Source: Pseudomonas mandelii
GTDB taxonomy: Bacteria > Pseudomonadota > Gammaproteobacteria > Pseudomonadales > Pseudomonadaceae
Direction of reading: 5' to 3'
Assembly (NCBI RefSeq): GCF_006438925.1
Contig: NZ_RCZA01000023.1
Coordinates: 1 to 43,991 of the forward strand
DNA length: 43,991 nt
The notes under the pieces were generated by a model. That model was not told where the DNA came from. It did not search any database and saw only the letters and a program-made list of their open reading frames with translations. Made by a program: the position numbers and the translations under genes. This document shows, piece by piece, positions 7,121-14,749 of the stretch. The first letter of the stretch is position 1; the number at the start of each line of letters is the position of its first letter.

Positions 7121-7483
7121 ATGACGACGACTTCTGAAATCTGCGGCACCGGCTGCGGGCTCAACGCCACGCTGCGCATCATCTCGGGCAAGTGGAAACC
7201 GCTGGTCCTGTTTTTCCTGCGCGACGGCCCGAAGCGCTACGGCGAACTCAAGCGCTTGGTCCAAGGCGTCAGTGACAAGGTGCTGATCCAGCAATTGAAG
7301 GATTTGGAGGCCGATCACGTGCTGGCGCGGACCGACTACAAGGAAGTGCCGCCGCGCGTGGACTACGCGCTGACCCCGCTCGGCCGCAGCCTGGCTGACG
7401 CGATCGTCCCGCTGTGCACCTGGGGAACCGAGAACGCGGCGGAAATGGCAAGCATCTTCGCCAAGCGCGACACGTTGCCCTAG
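7121..7483 (+). CDS. HxlR-family transcriptional regulator 2
   Basis: A 120-residue protein of normal length for the family. The N-terminal CGTGCGLNATLRIISGKWK holds two Cys near residues 8 and 12 and the HxlR hallmark ISGKWKPLVLFFL. KRYGELKRLVQGVSDKVLI is the helix-turn-helix and VPPRVDYALTPLGRSL is the wing. The early cysteine pair could be redox-active, since the single N-terminal Cys of YodB/QorR-type HxlR proteins senses quinones, but that role is inferred here. It is divergent from the SDR gene at 6274-7017. An IS1182-like remnant begins right after its stop. Confidence 0.9.
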   Translation: MTTTSEICGTGCGLNATLRIISGKWKPLVLFFLRDGPKRYGELKRLVQGVSDKVLIQQLKDLEADHVLARTDYKEVPPRVDYALTPLGRSLADAIVPLCTWGTENAAEMASIFAKRDTLP

Positions 7484-7487
7484 CGGG

Positions 7488-8909
7488 ATGCTGAAGAACC
7501 GATGCGTCGGACGACCCTGCGCGTTGGTTGGAGGGCGGCAAGTCGAATTCCTCCGATCAGACCGTCAGGATGCGCGGTTGGGCGCTCTGGCCCATGTTTG
7601 TGGTGAAACGAGAACGGCGGTTGGGCGAAGAGGCCCATTTGAACCTGGCGTATCGCTGGTTCTGCCGGTTGAGCCTTGAAGATGAAGTCCCCAACCACTC
7701 GACCTTTTCCAAAAATCGACACGGCCGTTTTCGGGACAGTGATCTATTTCGTTGGTTGTTCAATGAAGTGCTGCGTCACTGCATGGACGCAGGTCTGGTT
7801 AAAGGCGAAGGATTTGCCGTGGGCGCCAGCATCATCAAAGCGGATGCGAGTCGGCAGCGCGGCGTACCGGGTGATGAACCGGTCAACTGGAGCGATCCGT
7901 CCCTGAGCACCCGCGCCGTGCGTGAGTACCTTGAGGCACTCGATGAAGAGGCTCTGGCCGAAACGCTACCGAAGCGCCTGTCGCTACCGGATCCTCAAGC
8001 CCGCTGGACCGCTGCTCCAGGCGGCCGAGCTTTCTACGCTTACTCCACGGATTATCTGATCGATACCGAGCACAGCGTGATCATGGATGTGGAACCCACC
8101 CAGGCTCATCGAACCGCAGAAGTAGAGAGCACCAAGACGATGATCAATCGGGTCGAAGCGCAGTTCGACATCAAGCCAGAGCGCCTCATTGGCGACACCG
8201 CTTACGGCACAGCGCCGATGCTGGCCTGGATGGTGGAGGAAAAAGACATCGAACCGCATGTGCCGGTGTGGGACAAAACTGAGCGCAAGAACGACAGCTT
8301 TTCGAGTAACGATTTCCACTGGAATGAAGAGGCTGAGGAATACCGCTGCCCAGCCGGCAATGTATTACGCAGCGAATGGCGAGCGTTCGCACGTCACAAA
8401 AGCCAACACCATCATCTTCCGATCCAGACAGACCGACTGCGCGACATGTCCGATGAAAGCCAAGTGCTGCCCGAACACTGCGATTCGCAAGATCGTCCGC
8501 AGCGTCCATGAAGCCGCTCGTGATGTGGCTCGACGCATCGCGGCGACGCCGGAGTACGTGCGCTCTCGCCACGAACGTAAGAAGGTCGAAATGTTGTTTG
8601 CCCACCTCAAGCGCATCCTGAAACTGGATCGCTTGCGACTACGTGGCCTGAGTGGCGCGTCCGATGAGTTCACGCTGGCGGCCGCGGTACAGAACCTGCG
8701 ACGTCTGGCCAAACTTGCATTTCAAGGGCCACCTTCTACGGGATAGGTGCGCCTGCACGAAGCAAAAAACCTCAAACTAACCCATTAACAGAGCAGCAAA
8801 GGTCAACGAAGGGCCGAGAAACCACTCAATGTGGTGAGTAGGTTCTCCGGTGGTGGTCGCGCCTGAGTTCAGGCGAGCTGAAAATCCGACTTTTTCAACA
8901 GAATCGGCC
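7488..8909 (+). mobile_element. IS1182-like insertion sequence, degenerate
   Basis: A broken transposase frame (7528-8746) is followed by about 160 bases ending in CCGACTTTTTCAACAGAATCGG (core 8886-8907), a sequence often seen at the ends of such elements in Pseudomonas. The left end is not clear; homology to the transposase starts only near 7606. The element directly follows the HxlR gene and marks the right border of the redox island. Confidence 0.65.
7528..8746 (+). pseudogene. IS1182-like transposase, truncated and frameshifted
   Basis: From about 7606 the frame shows RERRLGEEAHLNLAYRWFCR, the internal part of IS1182/DUF772-type transposases, followed by HSTFSKNRHGRF, IGDTAYGTAPML and YRCPAGN. 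After about 8385 the family continues in another frame as HVTKANTIIFRSRQTD, CATCPMKAKCCPN, RKKVEMLFAHLKRILKLDRL and FTLAAAVQNLRRLAK, ending at TAG 8746. The DDE Asp normally seen in FAVDAS is Gly here (GFAVGASIIKADA). With no proper N-terminus, a frameshift and a lost catalytic acid, the protein cannot be active. Confidence 0.85.
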
Positions 8910-9180
8910 AGAAGCAAACCATCAACGCCCCCGTATCGCTTGGGACTCTTCAAAATGATGCCGTAACAATGGCACCCCTCGCTAATAGCCAGCGTAGACA
9001 CCTACTCGCCCATAAAACCCTTCTTCAAAACCGCGATAAATAGCTAGCTATTTGTTGACAAAAGTCTGAAGTATTCATTTGAACTTTCAGATTCTTTCAC
9101 CCCGCCGCCTATGCCTAACATCGGCCCCACAGCGAACTAGCCACGGCAGCGCTTAGTGGGACCATCAGGCAGAGCCCCGG
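8747..9180. other. Non-coding stretch after the IS1182-like element
   Basis: 8747-8909 is the IS end region. From 8910 to 9180 no gene was recognised. TTGACA occurs at 9055-9060, but no good -10 element stands at the right distance. A 74-codon minus-strand frame (8777-9001) covers the IS end and is judged spurious. Confidence 0.5.
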
Positions 9181-9265
9181 CTCAAAAATCCTCTGTCGTT
9201 GCTGGCCCTTGATCGCCGACTGGTTTTGTCGAAGTGCTTTTGCAGTAGGCCTAAGGATTTTTGAG
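9181..9265 (+). promoter_or_regulatory. Structured 5' leader of the isomerase-oxygenase-ABC operon
   Basis: CTCAAAAATCCT (9181-9192) pairs perfectly with AGGATTTTTGAG (9254-9265). Inside this, GCCGACTG (9215-9222) pairs with CAGTAGGC (9243-9250) with one mismatch. The right outer arm overlaps the GAGGA ribosome-binding site (9263-9267) of the gene starting at 9274. A folded leader could thus hide the start site. No known riboswitch class is recognised. Confidence 0.5.
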
Positions 9266-9273
9266 GATCACCG

Positions 9274-10125
9274 ATGAAGCTGGAAATTTTCCGCACGCTG
9301 TGGGGTTACACCGCCAGCAAGGCCCAGGCGCTTGAAGAGCTGCTGCAGGCGGGCTTTGATGGAATGGAAGCACGTTTGCCGCTGGACGCCCGTGAACGGG
9401 CTGAGTTTGCCGCCTTTCTCCAGGCTAATCGCCTGGGTTATATCAGCACAGTCTTCACGGCGTACGATGTGCTGCCGGAGCAGTCGGCGACCCCTGCCGT
9501 TCACCTCAATGACCTCAATCAGAAACTTGCGTGGGCCGGCGAGCTCGGCCCACGTTTCGTCAACGTGCTGGCGGGCAATGATCGCTGGTCCTTGCCACAA
9601 CAAGTGGAGTTCTTCGGTCAGGCACTGGAGCTGGCGCGCAAGCACGGCCAGGTCTGCAGTTTCGAAACTCACCGCTCGCGTTCACTGTTCAACCCCTGGG
9701 TGACCCTGGAGTTGATCCGTCAACTGCCCGATCTGTTGTTCACCAGTGACATCAGCCATTGGGTCGTAACCTGCGAGCGTCTGTTGAATGATCCGGCCGA
9801 TGATCTGAGCGCTTTCAACGAGCGGGTTCACCATATCCAGGCACGGGTCGGTTACGACCAGGGCCCGCAGGTTCCGCACCCGGCGGCTCCCGAATATGCA
9901 AAAGAACTGGCTTTCCATCAGCAGCACTGGGAAAGCATCTGGCGCTCGCAGCAAGCCCGCGGTTACCAGGTCAGCACCCTGACCCCGGAATTCGGCGCCG
10001 ACGGCTACCTGCATCATTTGCCCTTCACTAACGTCCCGGTCGCCGACCTATGGTCATTGAACGTGTGGATGGGCCAGACCGAGCGCGAACACTTCGAGCG
10101 TTTCCACCACTCAAACAATCCTTAG
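9274..10125 (+). CDS. Sugar-phosphate isomerase/epimerase-like TIM-barrel protein
   Basis: A 283-residue member of the xylose-isomerase-like TIM-barrel superfamily (AP_endonuc_2). Visible family features are the early barrel strand MKLEIFRTLWGY, AGFDGMEARLP with the Glu of strand 2, FVNVLAGNDRWS, VCSFETHRSR with metal-site Glu and His, LLFTSDISHWVV with Asp and His, VHHIQARVG, and STLTPEFG near the end. These are positions used for metal ions in the fold, so an active isomerase, epimerase or lyase is likely. The substrate is unknown. GAGGA precedes ATG 9274 inside a hairpin leader, and the gene is first of a plus-strand set with an Fe(II) oxygenase and an amino-acid ABC transporter. Confidence 0.8.
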   Translation: MKLEIFRTLWGYTASKAQALEELLQAGFDGMEARLPLDARERAEFAAFLQANRLGYISTVFTAYDVLPEQSATPAVHLNDLNQKLAWAGELGPRFVNVLAGNDRWSLPQQVEFFGQALELARKHGQVCSFETHRSRSLFNPWVTLELIRQLPDLLFTSDISHWVVTCERLLNDPADDLSAFNERVHHIQARVGYDQGPQVPHPAAPEYAKELAFHQQHWESIWRSQQARGYQVSTLTPEFGADGYLHHLPFTNVPVADLWSLNVWMGQTEREHFERFHHSNNP

Positions 10126-10139
10126 GGAGCCGATGCGTC

Positions 10140-11210
10140 ATGCCTGACAATAAAAACAACAGCGCCAGCACGGACACACACAAAGCCAACTTCAATAGCA
10201 TCCCGGTGGTCAACATCGCCGGTCTGTTCAGCTTCGAACTGGAACACCGCCTGGCCGTGGCCGAACAATTGGGGCGTGCCGCCAGCGAAGTCGGGTTCCT
10301 CTACATCACCGATCACGGTATCGACCCGCAACTGATCGTCAACCTGCGCAAGGCTGCCAAGGACTTTTTCGACCAGCCCCTCGACACCAAGATGCGGCAC
10401 TACATCGGCACCTCGCAAACCCACAAGGGCTTTGTACCCGAAGGCGAAGAGGTCTATTCCAAAGGCAAGCCGGACCACAAGGAAGCCTTCGACGTCGGCT
10501 TCGAAGTCCCGGCCGATGACCCGCTGGTGCTGGCCAATACCCCGTTGCTGGGGCCCAACGACTGGCCGCAGCTGCAGGGTTTCAAGGCGTCGGTGCAGGC
10601 TTACTATGAAGCGATCTTCGCCTTGGGCCGGCGCCTGTTCGGCGGCTTTGCCCTGACCCTGGGCCTGGAAGAAAACTATTTCGACAGCCTGGTCACCCGC
10701 CCGCCGTCAAAGCTGCGCCTGATCCACTACCCCTTCGACGGTGCCGCCCATGACGCACCGGGTCTTGGCGCCCATACTGATTATGAGTGCTTCACCATCC
10801 TCCTGGCCGACAAACCAGGCCTTGAGGTGATGAACAACCTTGGACAATGGATCGATGCACCACCGATTGCCGATGCCTTTGTGGTCAACATCGGCGACAT
10901 GCTGGAAGTGATGACGGCAGGCGCATTCGTTGCCACTGCGCACCGGGTGCGGAGCGTGAAGGAAGAGCGTTATTCCTTTCCACTGTTTTATGCCTGCGAC
11001 TATCACACCCAGATCAAACCGCTGCCCGGGTTCGCCCAGGGAGGCAACGACTACGAAGAAATCACGATCGGCGAACACATGTATGGCCAGGCGCTGCAGA
11101 CCTATCAGTATCTGCGCCAGAGGGTGGCCAATGGGGACGTTCAACTGCCAGGCAAGGCACGTAAGCCCGCCAGTTTCGGACATTTGAAAAATCAGGCTCA
11201 ACCGTCCTGA
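10140..11210 (+). CDS. Isopenicillin-N-synthase-family Fe(II)/2-oxoglutarate-type oxygenase
   Basis: A 356-residue non-haem iron oxygenase. The N-terminal DIOX_N part has IPVVNIAGLF and VGFLYITDHGI. The jelly-roll core gives the iron ligands His212 and Asp214 (GAHTDYE) and His268 (TAHRV). Arg277-x-Ser279 (RYSFPLF) is the co-substrate or substrate carboxylate clamp of the IPNS/2OG group. LRLIHYP is typical. I chose ATG 10140, 14 bases after the previous gene, with AGGGAG upstream, over the long in-frame extension to 10050 that overlaps the upstream gene. It would hydroxylate, desaturate or cleave a small molecule, perhaps the compound imported by the following ABC system. Whether 2-oxoglutarate is used is inferred from the family. 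Confidence 0.9.
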   Translation: MPDNKNNSASTDTHKANFNSIPVVNIAGLFSFELEHRLAVAEQLGRAASEVGFLYITDHGIDPQLIVNLRKAAKDFFDQPLDTKMRHYIGTSQTHKGFVPEGEEVYSKGKPDHKEAFDVGFEVPADDPLVLANTPLLGPNDWPQLQGFKASVQAYYEAIFALGRRLFGGFALTLGLEENYFDSLVTRPPSKLRLIHYPFDGAAHDAPGLGAHTDYECFTILLADKPGLEVMNNLGQWIDAPPIADAFVVNIGDMLEVMTAGAFVATAHRVRSVKEERYSFPLFYACDYHTQIKPLPGFAQGGNDYEEITIGEHMYGQALQTYQYLRQRVANGDVQLPGKARKPASFGHLKNQAQPS

Positions 11211-11255
11211 TTGAAGTTTTCAGTTACCCCTTACCTACGCCGGAGTCAGTAAAAA

Positions 11256-12050
11256 ATGAAAAACAATAAAAAACACCTGTTGAGCTTGGCTGTATTGGCA
11301 GCCGGTATGCTCGGTGCCTCGTTGAGCATGGCCGCATCAGACACGTTCAAGGTCGGCATGGAAGTCACCTACCCGCCCTTCGAGTCCTATGACAAGGACA
11401 AAAACGTGGTGGGCTCGGACCCGGAACTGGCAACAGCCCTGGCCAAGCACATGAACGCCAAGGTGGAGTTCGTCGACACCAAGTTCCCGAGCCTGATCCT
11501 GGGCCTGAACTCCGCCAAATACGACGCGGTCATTTCCGGCATGTACATCACACCGGAGCGCCAGACTCAGGCCCAAACCATCGCCTATGCCAACACCGGT
11601 GCCGCGGTCATGGTGCCCAAGGGCAGCGAGATCAATGCGAAAAAACCTGAAGACCTGTGCGGCTTGAAACTGGGCCTGGAACAGGGCACCACCTGGGTCA
11701 AGGAATTCAAGAAGCTCTCCGATGACTACTGCGTGCCGAACAACAAAGGCGCCATCACCGTCAGCGAGTACCCCTCTGCACCCGAAGTGACCCAGGCCCT
11801 GTTGTCCAAAAACATTCAGGCCCAGGTTGAAATCGCTGGCGCTGCAAAAATGATCGCGGAAAAGACCAATGGCCGGGTAGTGATCACCACCGAACACCCG
11901 ATCTATCAGCAAACCCTGGGTATCTTCGTCAAGAAAGGTAACGACGAAACATTCCAGGCGGTGCAAAAAGCCTTCGAGGAGACCAAAAAGAGCGGTGAAT
12001 ACGCCGCTATTCTTAAGAAATATGGCTTGGAAGAACCGACTGCCCACTAA
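11256..12050 (+). CDS. ABC transporter substrate-binding protein, amino-acid (family 3) type
   Basis: A 264-residue periplasmic binding protein. Residues 1-27 are a Sec signal peptide (MKNNKKHLLSLAVLAAGMLG, ending SLSMAA) with no lipobox Cys, so it is soluble in the periplasm. The mature part shows the SBP_bac_3 pattern: FKVGMEVTYPPFESYD, GSDPELATALAKHM, YDAVISGMYITPERQ and LGLEQGTTW. The carboxylate-binding Arg of this family is probably the one in TPERQ. Two Cys (DLCGLKL and DYCVPN) could form a disulphide. It is followed after 64 bases by its fused permease-ATPase. The ligand is presumably an amino acid or an opine-like compound. Confidence 0.9.
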   Translation: MKNNKKHLLSLAVLAAGMLGASLSMAASDTFKVGMEVTYPPFESYDKDKNVVGSDPELATALAKHMNAKVEFVDTKFPSLILGLNSAKYDAVISGMYITPERQTQAQTIAYANTGAAVMVPKGSEINAKKPEDLCGLKLGLEQGTTWVKEFKKLSDDYCVPNNKGAITVSEYPSAPEVTQALLSKNIQAQVEIAGAAKMIAEKTNGRVVITTEHPIYQQTLGIFVKKGNDETFQAVQKAFEETKKSGEYAAILKKYGLEEPTAH

Positions 12051-12114
12051 GAACGTGTCCTTGTAGTCTGGTCATCTGCCGCCCCTGCACCGGGTCGGCA
12101 GATCGAGGTGCCCT

Positions 12115-13662
12115 ATGCAATTCGATTGGTCGTATTTCTTCTCCCTGTTCTCCCTGCCGGACTTCTGGAAGGCCTGCGTCACCGTGGTCCAGCTCAGTGC
12201 CCTGGCCTGGTTCCTCGGCATGCTGCTGGGTTTTGGCCTGGCCACGGCCAAGCTGTCCCAGTCGCCCTTACTGCGCATTCCCGCGGCGGTCTACATCTGG
12301 TTCTTCCGCAGCATCCCGTTGCTGGTGCTGGTGGTCTTCGTCTACAACTTGCCCCAATTGTTTCCCGGTAGCGGACCCATTCTGTCAAACCCCTTCTACT
12401 CCGGCTTGCTGGCCCTGGTGGTCACGGAAGCGGCTTACATGGCAGAGATCCACCGTGGTGGCCTGATCTCCGTGGCCAAGGGCCAGAAGGAAGCAGGCCG
12501 CGCGTTGGGTGTCGGCCTGTTCGGCATGCAGCGCTTGATCGTGATCCCCCAGGCATTCCGTATCTCGCTGCCTACGTTGATCAATGAATACATCACGGTG
12601 GTCAAGCTGACGTCGTTGGTCTCGGTCATCTCCCTGACCGAAATCCTCACGGTCGGCCAACGCCTCTATGCCACCAACTTTCTGGTCATGGAAACCCTGG
12701 CGGCAGTGGGCGTGTACTACGTACTGATCGTCACCGTGTTCGGCTATTTCCTGCAGCGTCTGGAGCGCTACCTGGACCTGAACTTCCGCAAGCCGCATAC
12801 ACTCGATGCCGCCGCCGTGGTCAAGCTCAAGGCCTGCGCCGAAGCCTTGCCCGACAATGCGCGTAAAGCCGCGGGCAGCAACACGACGCCAATTCTGCAA
12901 CTGAAGAACATCCAGAAGAGCTATGGCACGCACCAAGTGCTGATGGGTATCGATCTGAATGTCGAATACGGCCAGGTGATCTCGATCATTGGCCCCTCCG
13001 GTTCCGGCAAAACGTCGCTGATCCGCACGGTCAACGGTCTGGAAAGCATCGATACAGGCGACATTCTGTTGTTCGGTGAAAAATTCATCGAAGCGTCGGA
13101 CAAACCCAACAGCGCCCGTCTGCGCAAAGGCGTACGGCACATTGGCATGGTGTTCCAGAACTTCAACCTGTTCCCGCACCGCACCATTCTCGACAACGTC
13201 ACGCTGGCGCCGCGTTACCACGGCATCCCGGGCGAGCTGAGTGAACATCGTGCTTATGCGCTGCTGGACAAGGTCGGCCTGCTCGCCCACGCCCACAAGT
13301 ACCCGCACCAGCTTTCCGGCGGACAGCAACAGCGCGTGGCGATCGCGCGTGCGTTGGCCATGGAACCGGACATCATGCTGTTCGACGAGCCTACGTCAGC
13401 ACTCGATCCAGAGCTGGTGGGCGATGTGCTGAACGTCATACGCGACCTTGCCAGTGAAGGCATGACCATGATTATTGTCACCCACGAAATGGACTTTGCC
13501 ATGTCGATATCCGACAGGGTCGTCTTCATGGAGAACGGTAATATCCAACTGGATGCTGCGCCTGAAACCATACGCTGCGATGCCGAAGGAGAGAGAGTGC
13601 GGCGCTTTATGGGTATCAGTACTCGATCGCCAAACCTGCCTATAACTGCGAATCATGCGTGA
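12115..13662 (+). CDS. Fused ABC permease and ATP-binding protein, polar-amino-acid type
   Basis: A 515-residue single chain that joins a HisM/GlnP-type permease to a GlnQ-type ATPase. Residues 1-225 hold about five membrane segments and the EAA-like loop (AEIHRGGLISVAKGQKEAGR, then ALGV). After a linker rich in Ala, the ATPase starts near 260: Walker A GPSGSGKT, Q-loop MVFQNFNLFPH, signature LSGGQQQRVAIARAL, Walker B IMLFDEPTSALD, and the switch His in IVTHEMDFA. GAGGT lies just upstream of ATG 12115. Such fusions form the transporter as a homodimer, so no separate permease or ATPase is needed. It works with the binding protein at 11256-12050. Confidence 0.92.
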   Translation: MQFDWSYFFSLFSLPDFWKACVTVVQLSALAWFLGMLLGFGLATAKLSQSPLLRIPAAVYIWFFRSIPLLVLVVFVYNLPQLFPGSGPILSNPFYSGLLALVVTEAAYMAEIHRGGLISVAKGQKEAGRALGVGLFGMQRLIVIPQAFRISLPTLINEYITVVKLTSLVSVISLTEILTVGQRLYATNFLVMETLAAVGVYYVLIVTVFGYFLQRLERYLDLNFRKPHTLDAAAVVKLKACAEALPDNARKAAGSNTTPILQLKNIQKSYGTHQVLMGIDLNVEYGQVISIIGPSGSGKTSLIRTVNGLESIDTGDILLFGEKFIEASDKPNSARLRKGVRHIGMVFQNFNLFPHRTILDNVTLAPRYHGIPGELSEHRAYALLDKVGLLAHAHKYPHQLSGGQQQRVAIARALAMEPDIMLFDEPTSALDPELVGDVLNVIRDLASEGMTMIIVTHEMDFAMSISDRVVFMENGNIQLDAAPETIRCDAEGERVRRFMGISTRSPNLPITANHA

Positions 13663-13721
13663 GCAGGGTGCTGCAGTAGGCAAGCACTTTCTTTGAACTT
13701 ACTTCTTTCAGGAAAACACGC

Positions 13722-14510
13722 ATGAATCTTGGAATAGCAGGACGCTGGGCGCTAGTGTGCGCGGCCAGCAAAGGCCTGGGTAAAGCCTGCGCACAGGCAC
13801 TCGTCAGCGAAGGTGTGAACGTGGTGATCACCGCCCGAGGCGAACAGACGCTGAATGAAACGGCCCGTCAGCTCAGAGCGATAAATCCTGAAGTGACTGT
13901 CATCGCCGTCGCCGGAGACATTTCGACGCCTGAGGGTCGCGCGGCAGCCCTCATGGCCCATGAGCATTTCGATATTTTGATCAACAACGCTGGAGGCCCT
14001 CCTCCCGGGGACTTCCGCGAATGGAACCGCGACGCCTGGCTCAAGGCGCTGGATACCAACATGCTCACCCCTATCGAGTTGATCAAGGCAACGGTAGACG
14101 GTATGGCGACCCGCGGATTTGGCCGAATCATCAACATCACCTCGAGTGCCGTGAAGTCCCCGATCGAAAGCCTGGGTCTGTCCAATGGCGCGCGCAGTGG
14201 TCTGACTGGATTTATCGCAGGGCTTGCCCGGCAAGAAAACATTGCCAGCCGGAATGTGACGATCAACAACCTGCAACCGGGCTCATTCGACACCGATCGA
14301 CTGCGTGACAACCTGGTCGCTGCCGCCGAAGAGTCAGGGCAAGACAGTGAGGCATTCCTCGGCGAATGCCGTAGCGAAATTCCGGCTAAACGCTTCGGCT
14401 CACCCGAGGAGTTCGGCGCTCTGTGCGCTTTCGTTTGCAGCAGTCATGCGGGCTACCTGACGGGGCAGAACCTGTTGATTGATGGAGGGGCCATTCGCTC
14501 CAGCCAATAA
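13722..14510 (+). CDS. SDR-family protein with altered active site
   Basis: A 262-residue SDR of the 3-oxoacyl-ACP-reductase-like group. The cofactor part is normal: ALVCAASKGLGKACAQAL, then ITARGEQTL, GDIS, and INNAGGPPPGD. The expected YxxxK is replaced: after INITSSAVKSPIESLGL comes SNGAR, so Ser and Arg stand where Tyr and Lys should be. This pattern is shared by a recognisable subgroup of SDRs, so it is probably not a random lesion, but the chemistry must differ from the usual proton relay. The end RFGSPEEFGALCAF and LLIDGGAIRSSQ is regular. It follows the transporter gene by 59 bases and may close the operon that begins at 9274. Confidence 0.88.
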   Translation: MNLGIAGRWALVCAASKGLGKACAQALVSEGVNVVITARGEQTLNETARQLRAINPEVTVIAVAGDISTPEGRAAALMAHEHFDILINNAGGPPPGDFREWNRDAWLKALDTNMLTPIELIKATVDGMATRGFGRIINITSSAVKSPIESLGLSNGARSGLTGFIAGLARQENIASRNVTINNLQPGSFDTDRLRDNLVAAAEESGQDSEAFLGECRSEIPAKRFGSPEEFGALCAFVCSSHAGYLTGQNLLIDGGAIRSSQ

Positions 14511-14583
14511 AGACGGCAGGCGCAAGTGGAGCGGATGGCATGGCAGACTCAACGCATCACAAGCCGCGCTGATCAGACGATAG

Positions 14584-14734
14584 CCATTCGCCAACCTGGC
14601 ATGGACACCCGACTGCAACACGAAGAGCCACAACACGCCCCGACCAGGAGATACGGCAGCACTCGTCTTACACCCAGTCGATTCATTGCGATAAGAATGA
14701 CCAAGATTGCAAGCGAGGCCTGCCACTTCCGCAT
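14584..14734 (-). pseudogene. nhaA: nhaA (Na+/H+ antiporter) internal fragment, frameshifted
   Basis: Directly downstream of arsJ on the same strand, one frame reads KWQASLAILVILIAMNRLGV followed by RRVLPYLLVG. This resembles the NhaA membrane segment that normally precedes LWFFVLQSGVHAT. In the next frame the sequence continues as GVLWLFVLQSGVHARLA. The two halves together match NhaA across one frameshift near 14635. The rest of the antiporter is missing on both sides. It is a relic about 50 codons long and cannot be functional. Identification is by eye. Confidence 0.6.
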
Positions 14735-14749
14735 GGATGTCCGCGTAGC

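Noticed and set aside
8777..9001. 74-codon minus-strand frame over the end of the IS1182-like element
   Set aside because: It reads across the terminal repeat of the IS and shows no domain; such frames are common artefacts at IS ends.
9055..9083. TTGACA as a possible -35 box before the isomerase operon
   Set aside because: No acceptable -10 hexamer lies 16-18 bases downstream.
12385..13329. 314-codon minus-strand frame opposite the fused ABC gene
   Set aside because: It is antisense to an ATPase with complete motifs and has no recognisable domain.
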